Notes: generated from the sequence alone by a model not told the origin. DNA of 20,512 nt from JANNAV01 sp031384695 (GCA_031384695.1 JANNAV010000288.1:1-20512), one strand, 5' to 3'. Counted from the stretch's first letter, positions 1-7,306 are shown. Numbers and translations: made by a program.

Positions 1-103
1 CGTTGTTGACGGTGGCCACAGTGATCGTAGTTTCCGAAGCGGCGGCTGTTGCAAGCGCGGCCACTGCGCACGCGCCAAGCAGCGCGCGAACACGATAAGT
101 CAT
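1..103 (-). CDS. smoE: Periplasmic sugar/polyol-binding protein of an ABC transporter (SmoE-like), N-terminus only, partial
   Basis: Only the first 34 codons are in the window; the gene continues past the left edge. The translation starts MTYRVRALLGACAVAALA, a basic start plus hydrophobic core of a Sec signal peptide, with a likely cleavage near ATAAAS. The mature end then begins ETTITVATVNN, which resembles the start of the sorbitol/mannitol-binding proteins (extracellular solute-binding family 1) of Rhodobacter. A good ribosome-binding site (GGAGG, about 6 nt upstream) fixes the ATG at 103. It would capture a polyol or sugar in the periplasm for a MalFGK-type importer. The gene lies 106 bp downstream of a SmoC-like regulator on the same strand, as expected for a polyol operon. 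The secretion signal is clear; the SmoE assignment rests on a short stretch plus context and is moderate. Confidence 0.65.
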   Translation of the reverse strand, partial: MTYRVRALLGACAVAALATAAASETTITVATVNN

Positions 104-209
104 CAGTTTCCTCCCTGTGCCCATTGATTGAGCAATAAATCGCTTAGTGGGCAATTACTCACAAATTGACACGCTTCTGTCAACGGGCTTGTCGCGCGAT
201 TTGCCGCAA
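104..209 (-). promoter_or_regulatory. Regulator/binding-protein intergenic region with two inverted repeats
   Basis: The 106-bp gap between the SmoC-like gene and the SmoE-like gene is AT-richer than its surroundings. It carries TGAGCAAT at 129-136 and ATTACTCA at 154-161 (inverted repeat with one mismatch) and a perfect 6-bp inverted repeat TTGACA/TGTCAA at 166-183. Read on the minus strand, the latter also offers a TTGACA -35-like hexamer upstream of smoE; no convincing -10 was found at the right spacing. A promoter with operator for the transporter genes is plausible but inferred. Confidence 0.35.
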
Positions 210-1175
210 TCATTTGGTTGAGGCCGCCAGCAATTTGCGCGCCGTTTGCTCGTCGGTGATCAAACCGTTGAAAATCCTGCCCTTAAGGCCCGCGATCAGG
301 GCAACCAGCTTGTTGGCGCCACCGGCAATGGCAATGGCCGTGCGGCCTTCTTCGGCGGTGACGCGCACGCCTGCGACGCGCTGGTTGATGCTGGTTTCAA
401 GATATTGCCCCTGCGAATCATAAACCCAGCCCGCAACCTCGCCCGCCGCACCCTGGGCTTGCATCTCGGCCAGTTCGGCGGCGGTGATGAAGCCGTCTTT
501 CAACAGGGGGGCGTCGTCGCTCATCTGGCCCACGCCCACAAAGGTTACATCCGCGCCCCGCGCCAGCCGCAGCACCGACTGGATCGGTTTCAGCGAGTGA
601 AACAGATCCCGCTCTTCGGTGCTTTGGGCGATAACCGGCATCGGCATCGGATAGTGCGGCGCGCGTACCCGGTCGGCGATCCGCATGATCACGTCATAGT
701 ACGACGCCGATCCGTCAGGCGAAATGTTGCCATTCAAGGACACGATGCGGTGCTGTTCGCATTCCATCGAGGTCAACTCTTCCACCGTCGCCCGCAAGGT
801 GCGACCGGTGCCAAGGGCGATCACCAAAGGCGCGGCTGACCGCAGCACCCGCTCCATTTCCGCCGCCGCAGTTGGGGCGATGCTGGGCAAGGGATCAATA
901 TCGAGGCCAAGGCTGGGTGCCACCCGGCACAGCCGCAACCCAAAGCGGCGGGTCATCGCGGCCTCCAGATCAAGGCAACTGGAAACCCTATGCTCAAGCC
1001 GAACATGGATCAGCCGTTCCGCCATGGCGCGGCTGACCAGCCGCTGCGCCCTTTGCCGCGAAACCCCCAACTCGCGCGCGATCTGGTCCTGCGTCAGCCC
1101 GCCGACATAGTAAAGCCAGCCAGCCCGCGCGGCATCATCAAGCGGGGTGGCGTCGGTATCGGGTTTGTCGGTCAA
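210..1175 (-). CDS. smoC: SorC/DeoR-family sugar-binding transcriptional regulator (SmoC-like)
   Basis: A 321-aa protein, normal for the SorC family (about 310-320 aa). Residues about 12-60 form a sigma-factor-like helix-turn-helix (GWLYYVGGLTQDQIARELGV, then SRQRAQRLV). The rest is the sugar-phosphate-isomerase-like effector domain (PF04198 type), with APLVIALGTGRTLRATVEEL as the glycine-rich phosphosugar loop and GAANKLVALIAGLKGRIFNGLITDE-type sequence near the end. Such proteins sense a sugar or polyol phosphate and control the adjacent uptake operon. Its ATG overlaps the stop of the upstream HAD gene (ATGA, 1172-1175), so the two are probably co-translated. The SmoE-like gene follows on the same strand, matching the sorbitol/mannitol operons of Rhodobacter. 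The family is confident; the SmoC name is by context. Confidence 0.8.
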   Translation of the reverse strand: MTDKPDTDATPLDDAARAGWLYYVGGLTQDQIARELGVSRQRAQRLVSRAMAERLIHVRLEHRVSSCLDLEAAMTRRFGLRLCRVAPSLGLDIDPLPSIAPTAAAEMERVLRSAAPLVIALGTGRTLRATVEELTSMECEQHRIVSLNGNISPDGSASYYDVIMRIADRVRAPHYPMPMPVIAQSTEERDLFHSLKPIQSVLRLARGADVTFVGVGQMSDDAPLLKDGFITAAELAEMQAQGAAGEVAGWVYDSQGQYLETSINQRVAGVRVTAEEGRTAIAIAGGANKLVALIAGLKGRIFNGLITDEQTARKLLAASTK

Positions 1176-1858
1176 GTGATGTTCCCTGAAGGCTGTAGAA
1201 ACTCGGGGTTTTTGTCGAAGAACAACGCAAAATCAGTAAGTTGCCGGTGGGCGGTGGCATCTTCGGGCGCGCTCAGGCTAAGCCCGCGCAAATGGCTGCC
1301 ACCGGTAAAGCGCCAGACCTCCATCCCGGCGGCAAGGCCCGCGCGCACGCCGTTCAGGCTGTCCTCGATCACCAGACAGCGCGACGGTGGCACGCCCATC
1401 CGGGCCGCTGCGTGCAAGAACAGATCGGGTGCCGGTTTGCCACGGTTGACCATGCTGGAGGTAAACACCCGCGCCCCGAAATGCGATGTAAGGCCCACAA
1501 GCTGCAACGACTGGCTGACCCGCTCCGGGCTGGAAGACGTGGCCACGCAACTGGGCAGCCGCAGTCGCCCGATGGTTTCCAGCACCCCCGGCATGATCTT
1601 CAGATCGCGCGCGAACGCCGCGAGCAACCGTGCGCGGTATTGCACCTCGAAACTGTCGGGCAGCGAGATGCCGAAAGTCTGCCGCACCTCCTTCAGCACC
1701 ACCGGATAGCTGCGGCCAAGGAATTGCCGGCTGACAAACTCCAGATCAATCTCGACACCGTAAGCGCGCAGCTCGGTGATCAGCATGGTGGCGCTGATCA
1801 CCTCGCTGTCGATCAGCACGCCGTCGCAATCGAAAATGACAAGCTCTGTCTGGGTCAT
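1172..1858 (-). CDS. HAD-superfamily hydrolase (phosphatase/beta-phosphoglucomutase-like)
   Basis: A 228-aa protein with the full set of HAD subfamily IA motifs. Motif I is FDCDGVLIDSE, with nucleophile D10 and acid/base D12. Motif II is the ATSSSPERV segment (about residue 110), motif III the KPAPDLF lysine (about 140), and motif IV VIEDSLNGVRAG (about 160). A C1 helical cap sits between motifs I and II. It is expected to dephosphorylate a small sugar or polyol phosphate in the cytoplasm. It is the first visible gene of the leftward polyol operon and overlaps the regulator gene by 4 bp. This suggests a role in controlling a phosphorylated effector or intermediate, which is inference. The ATG at 1858 lacks a strong Shine-Dalgarno sequence but places motif I at the usual distance from the N-terminus. 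The superfamily is certain; the substrate is unknown. Confidence 0.85.
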   Translation of the reverse strand: MTQTELVIFDCDGVLIDSEVISATMLITELRAYGVEIDLEFVSRQFLGRSYPVVLKEVRQTFGISLPDSFEVQYRARLLAAFARDLKIMPGVLETIGRLRLPSCVATSSSPERVSQSLQLVGLTSHFGARVFTSSMVNRGKPAPDLFLHAAARMGVPPSRCLVIEDSLNGVRAGLAAGMEVWRFTGGSHLRGLSLSAPEDATAHRQLTDFALFFDKNPEFLQPSGNIT

Positions 1859-2056
1859 GGCAGGACCATAGAAGTGCGCCTGCGCCTTCGTCTACCGGAT
1901 TGTTACGGGGGGTGAAACGGCGGCGCACAAGCCGGCAAGGCGCATCGCTGCCAAAGTTTCACCGCTTTTCACCGTTGCAAGGCGCTTTGTCGGCGCTACC
2001 ACCTTGATTGAGCCGCCACGGACGTCATAAGAGGCGGGGACTATTCGGGTGGCAGG
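1859..2056. promoter_or_regulatory. Divergent promoter region between the HAD gene and the GntR gene, with GGTGAAAC-type repeats
   Basis: This 198-bp gap separates two divergently transcribed genes and must hold both promoters. It contains GGTGAAAC at 1911-1918 and its inverted copy GTTTCACC at 1956-1963. A further TTTCACCG at 1967-1974 lies exactly 10 bp after the TTTCACCG at 1957-1964. Helically phased repeats like these suggest a binding site for one of the flanking regulators, but no known consensus was recognised. Confidence 0.4.
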
Positions 2057-2716
2057 ATGAACGCTGATCTTCGCAAAATACCGACCCACGAGGTTATTTA
2101 CACGCGTTTGCGCGATATGATCCTGTACGGCGTGCTGGAACCGGGCCAGCCGGTGACGATTCAGGGCCTGACGGCGGATCTTGAGGCGGGCATGACCCCG
2201 GTGCGCGAAGCGATCCGCCGCCTGATGGCCGAGGGTGCGTTGTTGCCGCAAGGCAACCGGCGGGTTGCGGTGCCGCGCCTGACGCCTTCGATCCTGGAAC
2301 AGGTGGCCTTCGCGCGGCTGACCATCGAGCCCCGTTTGGCCGAACTGGCCTGTGCCGCGTTGACTCCGGCGCGGATCGCCCGGCTGGAGCAACTGGACGA
2401 CAAGGTGGATACCGCGATCCGGGCGGGAGCGGTTTCCAACTATCTGCAAAGCAACCACGCCTTTCACTTTGCACTTTATGAGGCCTCTGAGGCGGCGGTG
2501 CTGCTGGATATGGCGCGGTCGTTATGGCTGCGTTTCGGCCCATCGCTGAGGGTGGTTTGCGCGCGTTTTGGCGGCTCGGCCTTGCCCGACCGGCATGAAG
2601 AGGCGCTGGCTGCGATGCGCGCGGGCGATGCCGCTGCCTTGGCCCGCGCCATCGAGCGGGATATTGCCCAGGGCGTGGAACAGGTGCGCGCCGCTTTGGC
2701 GCAGGGCGAAATTTGA
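2057..2716 (+). CDS. GntR-family transcriptional regulator, FCD (FadR/VanR) type
   Basis: A 219-aa regulator. Residues about 8-72 form the GntR winged helix (THEVIYTRLRDMILYGVLEP, GLTADLEAGMTPVREAIRRL, then the wing QGNRRVAVPRL). Residues about 80-210 form the all-helical FCD ligand domain. Metal-type FCD histidines/aspartates are visible in YLQSNHAFHFALYEAS and in the RHEEALAAMRAGD segment. Such proteins usually repress transport or catabolic genes and release DNA on binding a carboxylate. The aminotransferase gene follows 110 bp downstream on the same strand. An 18-bp palindrome overlaps this gene's stop codon, which makes the aminotransferase its most likely target. The ATG at 2057 has only a weak GGTGGCAGG ahead of it, but the N-terminus begins at the usual distance from the winged helix. 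The effector is unknown. Confidence 0.85.
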   Translation: MNADLRKIPTHEVIYTRLRDMILYGVLEPGQPVTIQGLTADLEAGMTPVREAIRRLMAEGALLPQGNRRVAVPRLTPSILEQVAFARLTIEPRLAELACAALTPARIARLEQLDDKVDTAIRAGAVSNYLQSNHAFHFALYEASEAAVLLDMARSLWLRFGPSLRVVCARFGGSALPDRHEEALAAMRAGDAAALARAIERDIAQGVEQVRAALAQGEI

Positions 2717-2751
2717 TCAAATTTCTTGAACTGCCGGTGATTTGATCATAT
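2708..2751. promoter_or_regulatory. Tandem palindromic operator (TTTGATCAAA type) upstream of the aminotransferase gene
   Basis: GAAATTTGATCAAATTTC at 2708-2725 is a perfect 18-bp palindrome that includes the stop codon of the GntR gene. A second copy, ATTTGATCATAT at 2740-2751, matches the 12-bp core with one change. The two centres are 29 bp apart, close to three helical turns. Symmetric, AT-flanked palindromes of this size are typical targets of dimeric GntR/FCD proteins. Position between regulator and transaminase suggests control of the latter; the binding protein is inferred. Confidence 0.6.
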
Positions 2752-2826
2752 CCTTGGATCAGGGCGTTGCACTTTCCGGATTCGGAACCGGCGACGCGAC
2801 AGTATCAGCGCAGTGAGAGCAGCCAG

Positions 2827-4221
2827 ATGAACAAGATCACCAACCACATGCCAACCGCCGAATTGCAGGCATTGGATACCGCGCATCACATGCACCCCTT
2901 TACCGACGATGCCGCCCTTGGCAAAAAGGGCGTCCGGATCATGACGCGGGGCAAGGGCGTCTGGCTGACCGACAGCGAAGGCCACCGGATTCTGGATGCG
3001 ATGGCGGGCCTGTGGTGCGTCAACATCGGCTATGGGCGGCCCGAGTTGGGGGCGGTTGCGGCACGGCAGATGGACGAGCTGGCCTATTACAACACCTTTT
3101 TCCAGACCAGCCATGTGCCCGCCATTGCCCTTGCCACCAAACTGGCGGAACTGGCGCCGGGTGATCTGAACCATGTGTTCTTCGCCGGTTCTGGCTCCGA
3201 GGCCAATGACACCAACATCCGCCTTGTGCGGCGCTATTGGGATATCAAGGGCCAGCCGGAAAAGCGCATCATCATCGCGCGCAAGAACGGCTATCACGGC
3301 TCCACCATCGGTGGCGGCAGCCTTGGCGGCATGTCGGGCATCCACAAGCATGGCGGCTTGCTGGCGGGGATCGTGCATATAGATCAGCCGCATTGGTATG
3401 CCGAAGGCGGCGACAGCACGCCCGAAGCCTTCGGGCTGGAGCGCGCGCGCCAACTGGAAGCGAAGATCAACGAACTGGGTGTCGAGAACGTTGCGGCTTT
3501 CATCGGCGAGCCTATTCAGGGTGCCGGCGGCGTTATCGTGCCGCCCAGCACCTATTGGCCCGAGGTGCAGCGCATCTGCGACAAATACGGCATCCTGCTG
3601 ATCGCCGACGAGGTGATCACCGGTTTCGGCCGCACCGGCAACTGGTTTGCCAGCGAAACCTTCGGCATCCGCCCGCATATCATGACCGTCGCCAAGGGCC
3701 TGTCTTCGGGCTATCAGCCGATCGGCGGCTCGATCGTGTGCGACGAGGTGGCGGCCGTGATCGCGTCGGGCGGCGATTTCAACCACGGCTATACCTATTC
3801 CGGCCACCCGGTGGCCTCCGCCGTGGCGCTGGAAAACATCCGCATCCTGCAGGAAGAAAAGATTGTCGAGCATGTGCGCGACGTGGCGAACCCCTATCTT
3901 GTCAGCCGCTGGAACGCCCTGACCGAGCATCCTTTGGTGGGCGAGGCCAAGCTGGTGGGCCTGATGGGCTCGATTGCCCTGACGCCCGACAAGGCCACGC
4001 GGGCAAAATTTGCCTCAGACGCGGGCACCGTCGGCTATCGCTGTCGCGAGCGGTGCTTTGCCAACAATCTGATCATGCGGCATGTCGGCGACCGGATGAT
4101 CATTGCGCCGCCGCTGGTGATCAACCCGGATGAGATTGATATCCTGATCGCGCGCGCGACCAGATCGCTGGACGAATGCTATGCCGGGTTGAAGGCGGAC
4201 GGGATGATGGTTTCGGCGTAA
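2827..4221 (+). CDS. Class III amine:pyruvate aminotransferase (omega-transaminase)
   Basis: A 464-aa PLP enzyme that transfers the amino group of an omega-amine (putrescine, phenylethylamine, beta-alanine or similar) to pyruvate. Fold-type I class III landmarks are in order: substrate-pocket LWCVNIGYG (about 60), the phosphate-binding GSGSEANDTNIRLVRRYW, YHGSTIGGGSLGG, the PLP-ring aspartate in LLIADEVITGFGRTG, the Schiff-base lysine K290 in MTVAKGLSSGYQPIGGS, and NHGYTYSGHPVA. As I recall it, the protein is very like the S. pomeroyi omega-transaminase of known structure, including the start NKITNHMPTAELQALD; the SpuC putrescine transaminase group is the next alternative. I chose the ATG at 2827 with GAGAG about 8 nt upstream, although the frame stays open to a TTG at 2767. 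It is preceded by a GntR regulator and tandem operators. The last 43 bp overlap the convergent epimerase gene. Confidence 0.9.
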   Translation: MNKITNHMPTAELQALDTAHHMHPFTDDAALGKKGVRIMTRGKGVWLTDSEGHRILDAMAGLWCVNIGYGRPELGAVAARQMDELAYYNTFFQTSHVPAIALATKLAELAPGDLNHVFFAGSGSEANDTNIRLVRRYWDIKGQPEKRIIIARKNGYHGSTIGGGSLGGMSGIHKHGGLLAGIVHIDQPHWYAEGGDSTPEAFGLERARQLEAKINELGVENVAAFIGEPIQGAGGVIVPPSTYWPEVQRICDKYGILLIADEVITGFGRTGNWFASETFGIRPHIMTVAKGLSSGYQPIGGSIVCDEVAAVIASGGDFNHGYTYSGHPVASAVALENIRILQEEKIVEHVRDVANPYLVSRWNALTEHPLVGEAKLVGLMGSIALTPDKATRAKFASDAGTVGYRCRERCFANNLIMRHVGDRMIIAPPLVINPDEIDILIARATRSLDECYAGLKADGMMVSA

Positions 4222-5237
4222 GCCGCATCTGAGCCGGGCTCAACGGTGATCTGGTAGCGGGTCACGAACACCTCGCCCGCGCGGAAACTGCGGGCGGTGG
4301 GGCCGCCAAGGGCATTGATCGGGTTGGGTGCGGCCGAGATTTGGCTGCCCAGATCAAAGGCCGCGCAAACCGGCTCTACCCCAAGGGCCAGATGGCGGCC
4401 ATTCCACGGCGCAAACTGGCGGCCCCGGTTGCTGAACCACAGCAGCAGGTCGGGAAAATCTGCGGCATTCCAGTTCAGCCGCACCCGGTAGTTTTCGGCC
4501 AGATTGTGCAGGGCGGCCTGCCCGCCCACGCCCAGCAATTGCAGCAGGTCTTCGGTTTGGGCGGCAAGGGGCAGGTGGCCGGGATCAAGCATGGTGCCAT
4601 TGGTGAGGGGGATGGCGTGCCAATCGGCCACGATCTGCCCCGGCGCAAAGATCGAGGAGGCGTCCACCCTGCCCGGAAAGGTTGCTGCGGCATTGGCCTT
4701 GATGTCAAGGCGCAAGCCCCCTGGCTGCGCGGGCAGGCGAAACACCGGATGCAGGCCAATGGGCAAGGTGCAATCACGCCGTACGTGCAGGGAAAGGGTG
4801 ATTTCAAGGCAGGCAACGCCCGGAACCGGCCGTATGCGCCGTTCCAGACGGGCGATTGGGTGATCGCCCGGGTAGTCGATGGCAAGGGCCAGTTCACCCG
4901 CCTGACTGGCTATCCGGTGCCAATGGTGGTTTGAGGCAAAGCCGTGCGGATGCGGATCGGGCTCGGCACCTGCATCCGACGCCGCCCAGCCATCACCCGC
5001 CAGCCTGTCAGACGCCGCACCGAACGGTACGCAAGGCCACTCGCCGCGCAACCTTTGCAGAATGCCGGGCAGGCCCGCGGTTTGTTCGTCAAACCACGGT
5101 GCGATGTGAAACGGGGCGATCTGGCGGCCATCTGGCAGCGTAAAAACGGTTGGCCCCAGCATAGCACCCAGCGTCTCGACCGAGACTATGCCATGCGACC
5201 AACTGAGGCTTTGGCTGCCGGAGGGCATCGGTGGCAT
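4179..5237 (-). CDS. Aldose 1-epimerase (galactose mutarotase)-like protein
   Basis: A 352-aa galactose-mutarotase-superfamily protein, normal length for GalM relatives. The catalytic pattern is present: H98 in PHPHGFASNHHW, H163 in PIGLHPVFRLP (general acid candidate) and E288 in LALGVEPVCAAFD (general base candidate). The beta-sandwich substrate arginine lies in VPFGAASDR. It should interconvert anomers of an aldose or bind a related sugar acid in the cytoplasm; no signal peptide is seen. It is the third gene of the leftward uxuA operon and starts 2 bp after the stop of the RraA-like gene, so it is very likely co-translated. Its last 14 codons overlap the end of the convergent aminotransferase gene. 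The family is well supported, while the substrate is unknown and a sugar other than glucose or galactose is likely from context. Confidence 0.8.
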   Translation of the reverse strand: MPPMPSGSQSLSWSHGIVSVETLGAMLGPTVFTLPDGRQIAPFHIAPWFDEQTAGLPGILQRLRGEWPCVPFGAASDRLAGDGWAASDAGAEPDPHPHGFASNHHWHRIASQAGELALAIDYPGDHPIARLERRIRPVPGVACLEITLSLHVRRDCTLPIGLHPVFRLPAQPGGLRLDIKANAAATFPGRVDASSIFAPGQIVADWHAIPLTNGTMLDPGHLPLAAQTEDLLQLLGVGGQAALHNLAENYRVRLNWNAADFPDLLLWFSNRGRQFAPWNGRHLALGVEPVCAAFDLGSQISAAPNPINALGGPTARSFRAGEVFVTRYQITVEPGSDAAYAETIIPSAFNPA

Positions 5238-5239
5238 GG

Positions 5240-5929
5240 CTACATCACGCCAAACCGCTCGAACGCCTCGACCGTGCTCATCCCGCCCTCAATCGCCAGC
5301 CGAACCTTGTTTTCGGTGCTGACCTTTTCAAAGGCGCGGGCTATCGCCTCGGCCTCGGCCTCGTGCGGGATCACCAGAACGCCGTCGCGGTCGCCAAAAA
5401 TCATATCACCGGGGCGGATGCGCACGCGGCCTACCTCTATCGGCACGGCGTAATCCACCACCTTGCCGCGCGGGCCCTGATCCTGCGCATAGGTGCCATG
5501 GGAAAACGTTGGAAAGTTCAGCGCCAGTATGCCTGCACTGTCGCGGCAATAGCCATCGACCACGGCGCCCGCCGCCTTGAGGTGCAGCGCGCGGGTGGAC
5601 ATCAACTCGCCCCACAAGGCATAGCGCGGCGATGATCCCGAGGCGACATAAACCTCGTGCGGTTTCAGGCTGTCGAGGGCGTGAAACATCAGGCCAAAGG
5701 GTTTGGTGCTGATTTCGGCATGGCCCGCGCGTTCGGATACGCCAAAAAAGTCGGCCTCCAGCACCGGCATGGCGCGGCCCAGCACCACCATGTCATCTCG
5801 CAGAGCGCGGATGTTGGGGGGCAGGAACTGGTGCAAAAACCCCATCGTATCAAGGATATCACCGACAACGGCGGTGAAGAGGCGGGCACGCATGGCGGCA
5901 AAAAGCGCGGTGTCATCGGCGTAGGTCAT
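5240..5929 (-). CDS. RraA-family protein, probable HMG/CHA-type class II aldolase
   Basis: A 229-aa member of the RraA/demethylmenaquinone-methyltransferase fold family. The aldolase-type active site is present: a GELM segment (ALWGELMSTRA, about 104-114), the pyruvate-binding and metal-binding pair R129-D130 in GAVVDGYCRDSAG, and a later GDMIFGDRDGVLVIP loop. True RraA (RNase E inhibitor) proteins are shorter, about 160 aa, so this longer form fits the 4-hydroxy-4-methyl-2-oxoglutarate aldolase group. Those enzymes use a divalent metal to split 2-keto-4-hydroxy acids to pyruvate. Its ATG overlaps the uxuA stop by 4 bp. This suggests that it cleaves the 2-keto-3-deoxy-sugar acid made by a neighbouring UxuA-family dehydratase; that step is inference. 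No KDG kinase or KDPG aldolase is in view. Confidence 0.8.
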   Translation of the reverse strand: MTYADDTALFAAMRARLFTAVVGDILDTMGFLHQFLPPNIRALRDDMVVLGRAMPVLEADFFGVSERAGHAEISTKPFGLMFHALDSLKPHEVYVASGSSPRYALWGELMSTRALHLKAAGAVVDGYCRDSAGILALNFPTFSHGTYAQDQGPRGKVVDYAVPIEVGRVRIRPGDMIFGDRDGVLVIPHEAEAEAIARAFEKVSTENKVRLAIEGGMSTVEAFERFGVM

Positions 5930-7131
5930 TGCAGTGCCTGCCTTTCACTCATTGCCGTAACCCCGTGCATGACGCCGCGCAACTCGGCCAGACCCTTCAG
6001 CCGCCCGATCAGAGAATAGCCCGGATTGATCCGCGCCTTGCCGATATCATCGGCCAGAAGATGGCCGTGATCGGGGCGCAAGGGGATGTGCCAATCGGCG
6101 CGGCCTGCGGCTTTGCGGCGCTGTTGTTCCTGCATCAGCGCAATCACCACGGCGGGCATATCGGTGGAACCGCCCAGATGGTCGGCCTCGTGAAACGAGC
6201 CATCCGCCTCGCGCATCACGTTGCGCAGATGGGCGAAATGGATGCGGGGGCCAAACTCGCGCACCATCGCCACCAGATCATTGTCGGCCCGCACCCCGAA
6301 AGAGCCGGTGCAGAAGGTCAGGCCATTGGCTTGGGCATCGACGGCGGCAAAAATGGTGCGGATATCGGCGGCGGTTGAGACAACGCGCGGCAGGCCATAG
6401 AGGCTGAACGGCGGGTCATCGGGGTGAATGCACATCTGCACGCCGGACTCTGCGGCCACCGGGATAATTTCCTGCAGGAAATGGGCGAGGTTGGCGCGCA
6501 GATCATCGGGGGTAATGCCGTCATAATCGCGCAGGGCATCAAGGAAACCCGCACGGTCGAATTTGCGTTCGCTGGCGGGCAGGCCCGCGATCAGGATGCG
6601 TTCGATAGTGGCGATGGCATCATCCGAAAGCTGCTTCAGCCGCGCCTCGGCCGCCGTGATCTGGGCGTTGGTATAGTCTGCGGTGACGCGTGGACGGCGC
6701 AGGACGAACAGATCATAGGCCGCGAAATCGACCGCATCAAAGCGCAGGGCATAGCCTGAGGAGGGCATCTGATAGGTCAGATCGGTGCGGGTCCAATCGA
6801 CCACCGGCATGAAATTATAGCAGATGGTGGTGATGCCCTGACGGGCCAGCGCGCGGATGCTGTCCTTGTACCAGCCGATATAGCGGCCCCGGTCCGGCCC
6901 CGCGATCTTGATCTGGTTGTGGACCGGAATGCTTTCGACAATCGACCAGATCAGACCAGCGTTGGTGACCTGCGCCTTTTGGGCCGCGATATCGGCATCG
7001 GTCCAGGGCGAGCCGTCATAGATGTGGTGCAGCGCCGAGACCACCTCGGTGGCGCCGGTTTGCCTGACGTGATCAAGCGTCACCGGATCGCCCGGACCAT
7101 ACCAGCGCAGGGTTTCTCGCATCGGTTCCAT
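5926..7131 (-). CDS. uxuA: D-mannonate dehydratase
   Basis: A 401-aa TIM-barrel enzyme (E. coli UxuA is 394 aa) converting D-mannonate to 2-keto-3-deoxy-D-gluconate. The opening RWYGPGDPVTLDHVRQTGATEVVSALHHI is characteristic of UxuA, as are SIVESIPVHNQIK and CYNFMPVVDWTRTDL. The metal ligands of the family are all present: H236 (HPDDPP), C274 (FCTGSFG), H301 (AHLRN) and D354/H355 (RPDHGH). I chose the ATG at 7131 because GAGGT lies 5-6 nt ahead; a second ATG three codons later is possible. It is the first gene of a three-gene leftward operon with the RraA-like and epimerase genes. It is divergent from a GntR/FCD gene across a region with two FadR-type operators. UxuB (fructuronate reductase) is absent from the window, so the source of mannonate is not shown. 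Confidence 0.93.
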   Translation of the reverse strand: MEPMRETLRWYGPGDPVTLDHVRQTGATEVVSALHHIYDGSPWTDADIAAQKAQVTNAGLIWSIVESIPVHNQIKIAGPDRGRYIGWYKDSIRALARQGITTICYNFMPVVDWTRTDLTYQMPSSGYALRFDAVDFAAYDLFVLRRPRVTADYTNAQITAAEARLKQLSDDAIATIERILIAGLPASERKFDRAGFLDALRDYDGITPDDLRANLAHFLQEIIPVAAESGVQMCIHPDDPPFSLYGLPRVVSTAADIRTIFAAVDAQANGLTFCTGSFGVRADNDLVAMVREFGPRIHFAHLRNVMREADGSFHEADHLGGSTDMPAVVIALMQEQQRRKAAGRADWHIPLRPDHGHLLADDIGKARINPGYSLIGRLKGLAELRGVMHGVTAMSERQALQ

Positions 7132-7306
7132 TGTGACCTCAAATTCGGCTGGGGCGGATTTGTTTGTTGGACCACATCAACAACTTTTTGGCAAGCCCCT
7201 GCGGTTTTGCGGATGATTCTGTCTGTATCCTTAGGGTTTTGCGAATCGCATTGACTGAATGCAAATCTTGGTCCAACAAATAGGATAGCGAAAGGGTTAC
7301 AGACAG
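7132..7306. promoter_or_regulatory. Divergent uxuA / GntR regulatory region with two inverted FadR-type operators
   Basis: The shared 12-mer TTTGTTGGACCA occurs at 7163-7174 and, on the other strand, as TGGTCCAACAAA at 7269-7280. Both copies contain TTGTTGGACCA, which fits the published FadR-type GntR operator pattern TNGTNNNACNA exactly. The first copy is also part of an inverted repeat TTGTTG (7164-7169) / CAACAA (7178-7183). The copies are about 105 bp apart, one near each gene start, suggesting repression of uxuA plus autoregulation, perhaps by looping. A TTGACT hexamer at 7251-7256 is a possible -35 for the rightward gene; its -10 is unclear. Confidence 0.65.

Noticed and set aside
210..1175. 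Long plus-strand open frames opposite the SmoC-like gene (for example 246-839)
   Set aside because: They are shadows of the minus-strand gene in GC-rich DNA; their translations are arginine-, histidine- and proline-rich and show no recognisable family.
2767..2826. Upstream TTG start for the aminotransferase
   Set aside because: No ribosome-binding site at 2767. The added 20 residues are not part of the family N-terminus, and the palindromic operator region is adjacent.
2746..3930. A 394-codon minus-strand open frame opposite the aminotransferase
   Set aside because: The plus-strand aminotransferase has all catalytic residues in order; the antisense translation matches nothing recognisable.
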